Below, in pieces: positions 1 to 5,482 of a stretch of 5,482 bases of DNA. This stretch comes from JAZGDL01 sp036477795. Lineage in GTDB: Bacteria; Planctomycetota; Phycisphaerae; UBA1845. Numbering within the stretch: the stretch's first letter is position 1; every line of letters begins with the position of its first letter. The notes beneath the pieces were generated by a model, which worked only from the letters and a program-made list of their open reading frames with translations, was not told the DNA's origin and searched no databases. Location of the stretch: positions 1-5,482 of the forward strand of contig JAZGDL010000113.1 in assembly GCA_036477795.1 (NCBI GenBank), in the 5' to 3' direction. The position numbers were made by a program, and so were the translations under genes.

Positions 1-2
1 TC

Positions 3-62
3 GAGACCAAGGGACCGTTTGCGGGCACCGTCGACGACGTCTGGGCGCGCCTCCCGCGCTAA
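3..62 (+). CDS. 3' end of an unidentified protein gene (partial, cut by window edge)
   Basis: The reading frame is open from the left edge and ends at TAA (60-62), giving a 19-residue C-terminus with the core GPFAGTVDDVWARLPR. The mix of Gly, Asp, Trp and Arg and the third-position G/C bias look like real coding sequence, but the piece is too short to assign a family. The true gene would lie mostly upstream of the window. It reads in the same direction as the R-M operon but is about 335 bases away, so co-transcription is uncertain. It could also be a chance open frame. Confidence 0.4.
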   Translation, partial: ETKGPFAGTVDDVWARLPR

Positions 63-396
63 GGCGTCCGGCGTGCTGGCTCAGCGCGCTGCCAATCGAG
101 CCCCGAATGTCCGAGAAGGGTCAAAACCAGACGAACGGGGGCATCGCCCGGGAGGTCCGCACCTGGAGGTGAAGCAGACGAAATTAGAGCCAAAGCGGAC
201 GTTGCCGCTCGAATGTCGGCTGTCAGGGGTAGAGCGGACGTAATGGCGGCATGGGCCGAACCGCCGCTTGTAGCCAGGAGCGGTCATTCGCCTTCCTGGT
301 TGCGGACGGCTAGTTGTGGCGTGGAGTCGCCGTACATTCGTGATACTCTGCTGGACGGCGGCTACGGTAGACCAACACCGAAGGAAGTGTCCACGA
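63..396. other. Gene-free stretch with degenerate AGCGGACGTT-like motifs
   Basis: No convincing gene lies here. The open frames present lack a plausible ribosome site or family-like composition, and most are antisense or out-of-frame shadows. Loose copies of an AGCRGACGTT-like word recur on the plus strand: AAGCAGACG (172-180), AAGCGGACGTT (193-203), AGCGGACGTA (233-242), GAGCGGTCATTCG (278-290) and TGCGGACGG (301-309). A perfect 10-base palindrome CAGCGCGCTG also lies near 82-91, with no T-run to make it a terminator. The promoter of the R-M operon must be here or upstream, but I see no clear -35/-10 pair. Confidence 0.5.
381..385 (+). promoter_or_regulatory. Probable ribosome binding site for the R-M fusion gene
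   Basis: AAGGA (within AAGGAAG, 381-387) matches the anti-Shine-Dalgarno sequence and lies 11 bases before the TTG at 397. This decides the start in favour of TTG 397. The in-frame GTG at 316 has no comparable site. The GTG at 387 is out of frame, lies only one base from AAGGA, and its frame stops at 411. Confidence 0.5.
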
Positions 397-2511
397 TTGA
401 GCAAGCAGACTGAGAACAAGAACAGCAGTGCACCGGTAGCTGTTGAAGACATTCTGCGTGGTACGGCCCATGCGCTAACTATCTTCAAACCCAGCACAAT
501 TGCCGGATTGTCCATTTTCCTGAAGAAGGGCAAGCCGTACCTGACCTGCTATGCCACCGCAAAGGAACGCCCTGCCAAGCCCGAGGAAATCGTTCGGCAG
601 CTTTACGTCGAGATGCTGATGGACGAATACGGCTACCCTCGCGAACGCATCGCCATCGAGAAGCCGGTTCAGTTCGGGTCCGCCGTCCATGAGAAGGCCG
701 CCGACATCGTGGTGTGGGACAAGGACGACCCCAACGCGGCCTTCATCATCATCGAATGCAAGAAGCCCAAGCGAGCCGACGGCCTGGAACAACTAAAGAG
801 CTACTGCCACGCCGAGGGCGCGCCGATCGGCGTATGGACCAACGGCGGCGAGACCATCATCCTGCACCGCCGCGACCCCAACTACTTCCAGAACCTTCCC
901 GACATCCCCCGCGTCAGTCAGACGCTTTCGGAACTGCTGGATGAACGCTGGACGCTGGACGACCTGGCCGAGCATAACATACTGATCAAAGAGCAAACCA
1001 CGCTGAAAAAGATCATTCTGGACATGGAAAATCTTGTCCTGGCGAACGCGGGCGTGGATGCTTTCGAGGAAGTCTTCAAGCTCATCTACGCCAAGCTCTA
1101 CGACGAGGCCCAAGCCGCCCAGGGAGGGAAAAAGAAGCGCTATGTTCAGTTCCGCGTCGGCGGGGCCACGCCCAGCGAGTTCAAACGCAAGATCAATGAC
1201 CTGTTCGACAAGGCTAAAGCCAAGTGGCCCGGCGTCTTCCTGGACGGGGAGCATATCGACCTAACCCCCGAACATCTCATCACCTGCGGGTCATACCTGG
1301 AAAACGTCAAGCTGTTCAACAGCAACCTTCAGGTCATCGACGAAGCCTTTGAGTACCTGTCTAAGGAAGTATGGAAGGGAAAGAAGGGGCAGTATTTTAC
1401 GCCCCGACACGTTATCGACATGGCCGTGAAGATGCTCAATCCGGACATCGACGAATATCTGATCGACACCGCCGCCGGTTCCTGCGGCTTCACCGTTCAC
1501 GGCATTTTCCACGTCTGGGGCAACGAGTTCACCGCGGGCGGTCCAACTGCCTGGCAATCCGAGTACGCCCGCGAGAGGGTCTATGCCATCGATTTTGACG
1601 GTCCGGCGATCAAGATCGCCAAGGCCCTGAACCTCATTGCTGGCGACGGTAAGACTAACGTCTACCGCGCGAACACGCTGGAACCGCGTAGGTGGTCGGA
1701 TGAAATCAAGGTCGGGCTCCACGACCGCCTACGACGCTTCCCCGATGACGCCGACCGCGACCGCTGGAACGGCGAGCAGTACCGCTATTTCGACTTCGAC
1801 ATCTTGATGACCAATCCCCCCTTCGCTGGCGACATCAAGGAATCCCGCATCCTGCACCAGTTCGATTTGGCGAAGAAGGCCAACGGCAAGTGGCAGAACA
1901 AGGTCGGCCGCGATGTCCTGTTCATCGAGCGGAATCTTGAGTTTCTCAAGCCCGGTGGCCGCATGGCGATCATCCTTCCCCAGGGCCGCATGAACAACAC
2001 GACGGACAAGATCATCCGCGACTTCATCACCCAACACGCCCGCATCCTGGCCGTGGTCGGCCTGCACGGTAACACCTTCAAGCCGCACACCGGCACTAAG
2101 ACCAGTATCTTGTTCTTGCAGATATGGAACGATGATCCCAAGGCTCCGCCCCGCCTGCACTGCCCCAAGCTCGATGACTACCCGGTCTTCTTCGCCACCA
2201 GTCAGCAAGGCGGCAAGGACACCAGCGGCGAGTATGTATACCTGGCCGGCGACAAGGGCCAACGCCTGTACGACCTGTACGCCCATCCAATGGTGGACCA
2301 CGATCTGTTCAACTTGCGGACCTACCTGGCAGACGAACTTGAACAACAGCTAGCTCTCGCGAAGACCAACGCCCAGAAGCAGACAATCCGTGACGGCTAC
2401 CATGCTAAGCTGCCTTTTGTGCCCGACCGGCCGGGCATCGCCGATGCCTTCCTCAATTGGGGCCAGGAGCAGGGTTTCGGCTTCTGCTTCGATGACCATG
2501 GGGAGACGTAA
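397..2511 (+). CDS. Fused restriction endonuclease-N6-adenine DNA methyltransferase (HsdR_N-HsdM type, BcgI-like)
   Basis: This is a bifunctional R-M protein, 704 residues from the TTG start (731 if GTG 316 is used). Residues about 60-170 form an HsdR-N-like PD-(D/E)XK nuclease: PEEIVRQ near 62-68, D103, the E120-C-K122 pair followed by KP, and the QLKSY helix (Q132, Y136). Residues about 205-325 are helical and HsdM-like (FEEVFKLIYAKLYDE from 223). The methyltransferase follows: GQYFTP (331-336), S-adenosylmethionine motif I DTAAGSCGF (357-365), an acidic residue near D399 in the next strand, and the catalytic NPPF (473-476) that marks N6-adenine enzymes. By family knowledge it should methylate adenine in its site and cleave unmodified DNA. 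No DEAD/DEAH helicase motor is present in the protein or elsewhere in the window, so it differs from classical type I systems. Its stop overlaps the start of the specificity gene by one base. A pure modification subunit of a type I system whose HsdR lies outside the window is the main alternative. Confidence 0.88.
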   Translation: MSKQTENKNSSAPVAVEDILRGTAHALTIFKPSTIAGLSIFLKKGKPYLTCYATAKERPAKPEEIVRQLYVEMLMDEYGYPRERIAIEKPVQFGSAVHEKAADIVVWDKDDPNAAFIIIECKKPKRADGLEQLKSYCHAEGAPIGVWTNGGETIILHRRDPNYFQNLPDIPRVSQTLSELLDERWTLDDLAEHNILIKEQTTLKKIILDMENLVLANAGVDAFEEVFKLIYAKLYDEAQAAQGGKKKRYVQFRVGGATPSEFKRKINDLFDKAKAKWPGVFLDGEHIDLTPEHLITCGSYLENVKLFNSNLQVIDEAFEYLSKEVWKGKKGQYFTPRHVIDMAVKMLNPDIDEYLIDTAAGSCGFTVHGIFHVWGNEFTAGGPTAWQSEYARERVYAIDFDGPAIKIAKALNLIAGDGKTNVYRANTLEPRRWSDEIKVGLHDRLRRFPDDADRDRWNGEQYRYFDFDILMTNPPFAGDIKESRILHQFDLAKKANGKWQNKVGRDVLFIERNLEFLKPGGRMAIILPQGRMNNTTDKIIRDFITQHARILAVVGLHGNTFKPHTGTKTSILFLQIWNDDPKAPPRLHCPKLDDYPVFFATSQQGGKDTSGEYVYLAGDKGQRLYDLYAHPMVDHDLFNLRTYLADELEQQLALAKTNAQKQTIRDGYHAKLPFVPDRPGIADAFLNWGQEQGFGFCFDDHGET

Positions 2512-3926
2512 TGGCGGTATGGAGCATCGTACCAATCTCCGAGTTGCCCAGCGATTCTCGGCTGGATGCAGAATATTACCAGCCCGAGTTTGTGAATCTT
2601 GACAGGTTGCTTGAGCTACAAGACGCGGTTTCTTGGGGAGAGATCGACGGATATTTCATCGTTGGCCCTTTCGGCTCATCGTTTCTGGTCGAAAACTACG
2701 AGCATGATTCGCCCTTTCGATACGTTCGTGGGCGTGATGTAAAACCCTTCTTCCTATTGGATGACCAGAACTGTTCAATCCCCGAAACGGATTACCACCG
2801 CCTAGCCAAGTACCACCTGAAACGCGGCGACCTACTGGTTTCAGTCGTGGGTACACTAGGCAATGTGGCTATCGTCACCGACGATATGGGGCAGTGCGTG
2901 TTTAGCTGTAAGAGCACGGCGTATCGGTCAGAGGGAATAGACCCCTTCTTTCTATGCGCCTATCTCAACAGCGCCGTTGGTCAGGCATACTTCCGTCGGT
3001 TGCCGCGTGGACACGTTCAAACAGGCCTGAATCTTCCGGACTTGCAGGGTATTCCCGTTCCTCGGCTTTCCTCCGCGGCTGAATCAGACATCGGTGAAAT
3101 CGTTAGGCGGTCGTATGAATCCTTACGAGATTCTAAAGACACCTACGCCGAGGCGGAAGCGTTGCTGGAGTCGGCATTGGGTCTGGACAACCTGGACCTG
3201 ACGCCTCGGCTGTACTATGAGCGGTCCTACGCCGACGTGCAGGCCGCCGCCCGCTTCGACGCTGAGTACTACCAGCCACCCAAGAAAGCGGTTCTGGATG
3301 CTTTGGGGAAGATGCCAGGGCAAACGGTGAGCGATCAATACCGATCGGTCCGTCAACTTTGGCAGCCCGACCAAGCTGACGACACGGAGCAAGTTCGCAA
3401 CTACGATCTGACGGACGCTCTGCAACCATTCCTTGACGACACCGTGGAGCCAACGACGCGAGAAACAATCGCGAGCACTAAGAAGAAGCTGAAGCCCGGC
3501 GACTTGGTTGTTTCGCGTCTACGGCACTACTTGAAGGAAATCGCGGTGGTCCTGGACGCCGGCCCGATTCAAATGGTTGGGTCAACCGAGTTCATCGTTC
3601 TGCGGCCGCAGAAGGGTGCGGTTTGCGTCGAGGCGCTGCTGGTGTACCTGCGCTCAAAGTATGCCCAGACGGTTTTGAAATGGTGTCAAGACGGGTCGAA
3701 CCACCCGCGCTTCAACGAGAAGGAACTATTGAGATTGCGCGTCCCCGACGCGATGCGTGACCATCAAGATGAAATCGCAGCGAAGGTCAGAGCATCCATC
3801 GACGCCCGGCGTGATGCCCGGCGGCTGCTGGGCGAAGCTAAGTCGATGGTCGAAAAAGCGATACTTGGAGAGACCGGCAGCACACCGAATGGAAAGCCGC
3901 TTAGCGGGTTTATGCAGGCTATATAA
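2511..3926 (+). CDS. hsdS: Restriction-modification specificity subunit (HsdS-type, two target-recognition halves)
   Basis: This 471-residue DNA-recognition subunit would direct the upstream nuclease-methylase to a bipartite target. It is built as two similar halves. RLDAEYYQP (17-25) recurs as RFDAEYYQP (248-256), and the end-of-TRD signature GDLLVSVVGTLG (from 106) is mirrored by GDLVVSRLRH (from 330). GPFGSSF near residues 52-58 is typical of S-subunit recognition domains. Each half ends in a charged helix (about 190-225 and 420-455), with the usual C-terminal MVEKAILGE. The ATG at 2511 uses the last base of the upstream TAA and has GGGGAG about five bases ahead, so the two genes should be translationally coupled. 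The second half diverges more than the first, so the two half-sites should differ in sequence. No frameshift or phase-variable tract is visible. Confidence 0.9.
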   Translation: MAVWSIVPISELPSDSRLDAEYYQPEFVNLDRLLELQDAVSWGEIDGYFIVGPFGSSFLVENYEHDSPFRYVRGRDVKPFFLLDDQNCSIPETDYHRLAKYHLKRGDLLVSVVGTLGNVAIVTDDMGQCVFSCKSTAYRSEGIDPFFLCAYLNSAVGQAYFRRLPRGHVQTGLNLPDLQGIPVPRLSSAAESDIGEIVRRSYESLRDSKDTYAEAEALLESALGLDNLDLTPRLYYERSYADVQAAARFDAEYYQPPKKAVLDALGKMPGQTVSDQYRSVRQLWQPDQADDTEQVRNYDLTDALQPFLDDTVEPTTRETIASTKKKLKPGDLVVSRLRHYLKEIAVVLDAGPIQMVGSTEFIVLRPQKGAVCVEALLVYLRSKYAQTVLKWCQDGSNHPRFNEKELLRLRVPDAMRDHQDEIAAKVRASIDARRDARRLLGEAKSMVEKAILGETGSTPNGKPLSGFMQAI

Positions 3927-3963
3927 ATTTTGTTCGAGTGTAAGGGGCTATCGGCATAGAACC

Positions 3964-4248
3964 ATGATTTGGCTCTTTTGGCTCGGAATCGTCTTTACTC
4001 TGGTCGCTCCGATCGTGATAGGAGTCGCTTATGGTGATCAGACTACAAATTGGATTGCCGCTCTTTGTGGAGCCTTCGTTACATTTATGGCGAAAATCGA
4101 GAGCATTGCAGAACTATCCCTGGGGCCTGTTAAAGCGCGAATGAAGGAGAAGATGGAGGAAGCGGCTGCGGCGGTGTTTTTAAGAGCCGAAGCAGCAGTG
4201 CATCACGGCGTTGCTGGTCGTCAGCCGTTTTGCTCGCGTGTTTTCTAG
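3964..4248 (+). CDS. Small two-helix membrane protein of unknown function, probably C-terminally truncated
   Basis: The 94-residue product begins with two hydrophobic segments (about 2-22 and 30-49), separated by a short polar loop (GDQTTN). A charged, probably cytoplasmic, stretch follows (LGPVKARMKEKMEEA, 53-67) and looks like the start of a helix or coiled coil. From about residue 70 the composition changes to an unlikely tail (HHGVAGRQPFCSRVF), which suggests the original reading frame was lost through deletion or rearrangement near 4170. The start is the ATG at 3964. An AAGGGG at 3942-3947 is too far upstream to be a good ribosome site, so initiation looks weak unless transcripts read through from the specificity gene 37 bases upstream. 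I do not recognise a named family. It may still be a functional short protein. Confidence 0.55.
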   Translation: MIWLFWLGIVFTLVAPIVIGVAYGDQTTNWIAALCGAFVTFMAKIESIAELSLGPVKARMKEKMEEAAAAVFLRAEAAVHHGVAGRQPFCSRVF

Positions 4249-4269
4249 CCGCCATCGGTGCACCATAAC

Positions 4270-4380
4270 ATGACTTGGGCCATATTTAGCGACGAACATA
4301 TCCAAGCCATTGGCGAAATCATCAGCACTGGCTCTCCTAGAGTCACCGCCATCATAGGCGGTGCGTTGCTATCGTACCGT
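4270..4380 (+). pseudogene. 5' fragment of an unidentified gene (RVTAIIGGALL segment)
   Basis: From the ATG at 4270 the frame reads MTWAIFSDEHIQAIGEIIST, then GSPRVTAIIGGALLS. This amphipathic, protein-like stretch resembles the early helices of small bacterial proteins of the MltR/DUF4145-like kind, but I am not sure of the family. After about 4380 the reading becomes unlike protein (SACSWLARVGSS...) and the opposite strand turns into recognisable FGE-domain sequence, so a junction probably lies at 4370-4380. No good ribosome site precedes the ATG. A 7-base inverted repeat (4344-4350 and 4357-4363, six-base loop) falls inside it but has no T-run. Confidence 0.35.
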
Positions 4381-4721
4381 TTCTCCGCTTGTTCCTGGCT
4401 CGCCCGGGTGGGGAGCAGTCTAATTGACCTAGCAACTCGGAATCCGGTACCCTGATTCCGGCTATCCGGCCCATCGCCGAGGCGAGCGGCAGCGCGTGCG
4501 TAACCGCGGTACGATTCAAATCCGCCCCCCCTCATAATACGGTAGTCACACTCTCCCTTAGTCCAAGCTGTGCCATCGACTGGCGCGTTCTTGTAACTCT
4601 TATTCCAACAATCCTCGACGCGTTCCCATACGTTCCCGAGCATGTCGAACAATTCAAAACCGTTCGGCTGAAAGGTTCCCACTGGTGCGGTCTGGGCAAA
4701 ACCATCAACGCAAGAATGCAT
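4377..4721 (-). pseudogene. C-terminal fragment of an FGE-sulfatase (SUMF1/formylglycine-generating-enzyme-like) protein
   Basis: Read on the minus strand, from about 4718 down to 4422, is a clear C-terminal part of an FGE-sulfatase domain. In order it shows TAPVGTFQPNGFELFDMLGN, VWERVEDCWNKSY, the MRGGGF turn (normally RGGSW) and the terminal GFRVARS. Full members are usually about 250 residues or more, and only about 100 are left here. The N-terminal two thirds are absent: upstream of about 4720 the frame stays open but its residues look random and lie antisense to Sel1-like sequence. The frame also runs past the normal end of the domain without a stop, to 4245. An ATG at 4721-4719 exists but has no visible ribosome site. 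The change of the usual GNVWEW to GNVWER and the loss of most of the fold argue that this is a relic and not a working enzyme. Confidence 0.7.
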
Positions 4722-4749
4722 CGGCGGTTGAATGAGGATTAGGCCACTG

Positions 4750-4827
4750 ATCAGCCTCATCACGCCAGCACAGATCGCCGAGGCCCAAAGGTTGGCACGC
4801 GAGTGGATCAACAAGCGCGCGTTGTGA
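4750..4827 (+). pseudogene. C-terminal tail fragment of a Sel1-repeat-like protein (copy 1)
   Basis: This plus-strand frame reads ISLITPAQIAEAQRLAREW, then INKRAL and TGA (4825-4827). The TPxQIAEAQRLAREW pattern is the usual last helix of secreted or periplasmic Sel1-repeat (SLR) proteins, just before their stop codon. Only this tail is present. An in-frame stop lies at 4729-4731, and the region before it belongs to the minus-strand FGE fragment. The assignment rests on remembered family pattern and on the similar second copy next to it. Confidence 0.5.
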
Positions 4828-4904
4828 CCCCTGCCGAGATCGGGGACGCTCAGCGGCTGGTGGCGATGTGGGAACAACCGGGGGAGTGCGATGCTGACGG
4901 CTGA
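4824..4904 (+). pseudogene. C-terminal tail fragment of a Sel1-repeat-like protein (copy 2, different frame)
   Basis: In a different frame from the first copy, and starting where that copy stops, the sequence reads VTPAEIGDAQRLVAMW, then EQPGECDADG and TGA (4902-4904). It aligns residue for residue with copy 1 (TPAxI-x-x-AQRL-x-x-x-W) at an offset of 65 bases, although the DNA has diverged. A tail containing PGEC before the stop fits Sel1-type proteins. The two copies look like the ends of two paralogous genes whose bodies have been deleted. Confidence 0.45.
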
Positions 4905-4958
4905 CAAACGAACGGCGGCTCTTTAGGCTGCCACGCCAGCTTCCCGATTTTCGTGCGC

Positions 4959-5138
4959 TCATTCGGATATCAAGTACGACGCCTTGCCCTCACGCCACGC
5001 GCTGGTCGACTTACACCGCTTGCAGACCCGCTCGCCGGCCCATTCGCTCACAAAGGTTTTGTGGCACATAAGGCACCGCCTGTGCTTCTGCTCGTACTCG
5101 TGCTCCGGTTTCGGCTTACCCTTTGATCGCATAGTCAT
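4959..5138 (-). CDS. Small zinc-ribbon-like protein (two CxxC pairs)
   Basis: This 59-residue product runs from the ATG at 5138-5136 to the TGA at 4961-4959. A basic, charged N-terminus (1-21) is followed by C22-x2-C25 and C39-x2-C42, separated by 13 residues. That spacing is typical of a single zinc ribbon. The linker FVSEWAGERVCKRCK and the following SAWREG look conserved and resemble small zinc-finger proteins common in proteobacterial genomes and prophages, whose function is unknown to me. An alternative start is the ATG at codon 3. No strong ribosome site is close: GGAGG on the minus strand lies about 18 bases upstream. Its stop overlaps an ATG (ATGA), but the frame beyond does not look like a gene. 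The intact cysteines suggest it is under selection, unlike the debris beside it. Confidence 0.65.
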   Translation of the reverse strand: MTMRSKGKPKPEHEYEQKHRRCLMCHKTFVSEWAGERVCKRCKSTSAWREGKASYLISE

Positions 5139-5482
5139 GCCGCTCTACACAATTGCCCTCCACGGCCCTTGTAGCGCGAGACTGTGTCAAGATTTTGACG
5201 TTGCAACGAACGGGAGAGCCAGTTGGGGGAGTGCGGTGAGGAGACTTAGGCCGTGAACTCATAAACGGAATTCCCCAAGCGGTGGCAATCCGTCTCTGCC
5301 TACACACCCAAGAGCCGACGAACCAGCCGTGAATGTCTGCTTGACGCCCGTTAGTGGAAGCTTCCGGGTGTGGTGGCATACCGACGGTTCTAACCAAGAA
5401 CGGAAGTTCGCGTTGACTGGGCGCAACGATCTCGTTCGGCCATCGCAAAAGCTTAGCTCTATCGCTTTAAACAGCCGCAGAA
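5139..5482. other. Gene-free right end with possible insertion-sequence-end remnants
   Basis: No convincing coding frame is present. The long minus-strand open frame across it has random-looking composition and overlaps the zinc-ribbon gene. Visible items are an inverted repeat GTCAA-GATT-TTGAC (5186-5199) preceded by GAGACTGT, a segment CTTAGGCCGTGAACTCATAA starting at 5245 that resembles insertion-sequence ends, and AAGCAGACATTCACG on the minus strand (5342-5328). The last item matches the motif family of the left flank. The word GGGGGAGTGCG at 5225-5235 also occurs at 4880-4890. Confidence 0.45.

Noticed and set aside
314..347. Promoter TTGTGG (314-319) with GATACT (342-347)
   Set aside because: The spacer is 22 bases and both boxes match poorly, so this is not a credible sigma-70 promoter.
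316..396. GTG 316 as the start of the R-M fusion gene
   Set aside because: The 27 extra residues are not like a family N-terminus and no ribosome site precedes GTG 316, whereas AAGGA is well placed for TTG 397.
4344..4363. Hairpin CACCGCC-ATCATA-GGCGGTG as a terminator
   Set aside because: There is no T-run on either strand, and it lies within a protein-like segment whose codons explain the bases.
4437..4461. Inverted repeat CGGAATC ... GATTCCG
   Set aside because: It lies inside the FGE-like coding relic (around SRNQGTGFRV) with a nine-base loop and no T-run; probably coincidental.
4473..4784. 11-base direct repeat ATCGCCGAGGC at 4473-4483 and 4774-4784
   Set aside because: It is short, GC-rich and inside two unrelated coding relics; it does not line up with the apparent junctions.
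4245..4907. A single 220-residue minus-strand gene
   Set aside because: Only the middle part resembles a known domain (FGE). Both ends are antisense to other recognisable plus-strand fragments, so the frame is open by chance.
4705..4962. Minus-strand frame starting at the ATGA overlap with the zinc-ribbon gene
   Set aside because: It is low-complexity, rich in Arg, Pro and Ser, and mostly antisense to the Sel1-like tails. Only the first few codons could be a relic of a coupled gene.
5116..5448. Minus-strand open frame of 110 codons
   Set aside because: Its composition looks random, it has no motif, and its end overlaps the better-supported zinc-ribbon gene in another frame.
1..5482. CRISPR array, tRNA, rRNA or phase-variable tract
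   Set aside because: No regularly spaced repeats, no cloverleaf or rRNA-like conserved sequence, and no long homopolymer or short tandem repeat were seen.

Overview
The window looks like a piece of a moderately GC-rich bacterial chromosome, probably from an environmental proteobacterium. That guess is weak: it rests on base composition, the restriction-modification gene types and the FGE-sulfatase/Sel1 debris, and no rRNA or tRNA gene fixes the lineage. The only large intact unit is a two-gene restriction-modification (R-M) operon. It is flanked on both sides by gene ends, gene fragments and degenerate non-coding DNA.

Left flank (1-396): the last 19 codons of an unidentified plus-strand gene end at 62. 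About 335 bases without a gene follow, carrying several loose copies of an AGCGGACGTT-like motif. The R-M operon (397-3926) starts with a single polypeptide that joins an HsdR-type PD-(D/E)XK nuclease domain to an HsdM-type N6-adenine methyltransferase. Its stop codon overlaps by one base the start of a two-half HsdS-type specificity protein. No HsdR helicase/translocase is present. The pair therefore reads best as a BcgI-like (type IIB/IIG) system, in which the fused protein both methylates and cuts and the S protein chooses the site.

Right flank (3927-5482): a short gene for a two-helix membrane protein (3964-4248) follows the operon and appears to have lost its normal C-terminus. Next comes a mosaic of remnants. 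In order these are the 5' part of an unidentified plus-strand gene (4270 to about 4380), the C-terminal third of a formylglycine-generating-enzyme (FGE-sulfatase) domain on the minus strand (about 4377-4721), and two diverged copies of a Sel1-repeat-protein C-terminal tail on the plus strand in different frames (4750-4827 and 4824-4904). A 59-residue minus-strand gene at 4959-5138 encodes a probable zinc-ribbon protein with two CxxC pairs and appears intact. The last 340 bases hold no convincing gene, but contain possible insertion-sequence-end remnants and another copy of the left-flank motif on the opposite strand.

Taken together, an intact, tightly coupled R-M module sits among broken gene ends, as expected for a recombination-prone accessory locus. 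The most interesting items are the nuclease-methylase fusion without a motor subunit, the compact FGE/Sel1 graveyard, and the small zinc-ribbon gene, which is easily missed because of its length.
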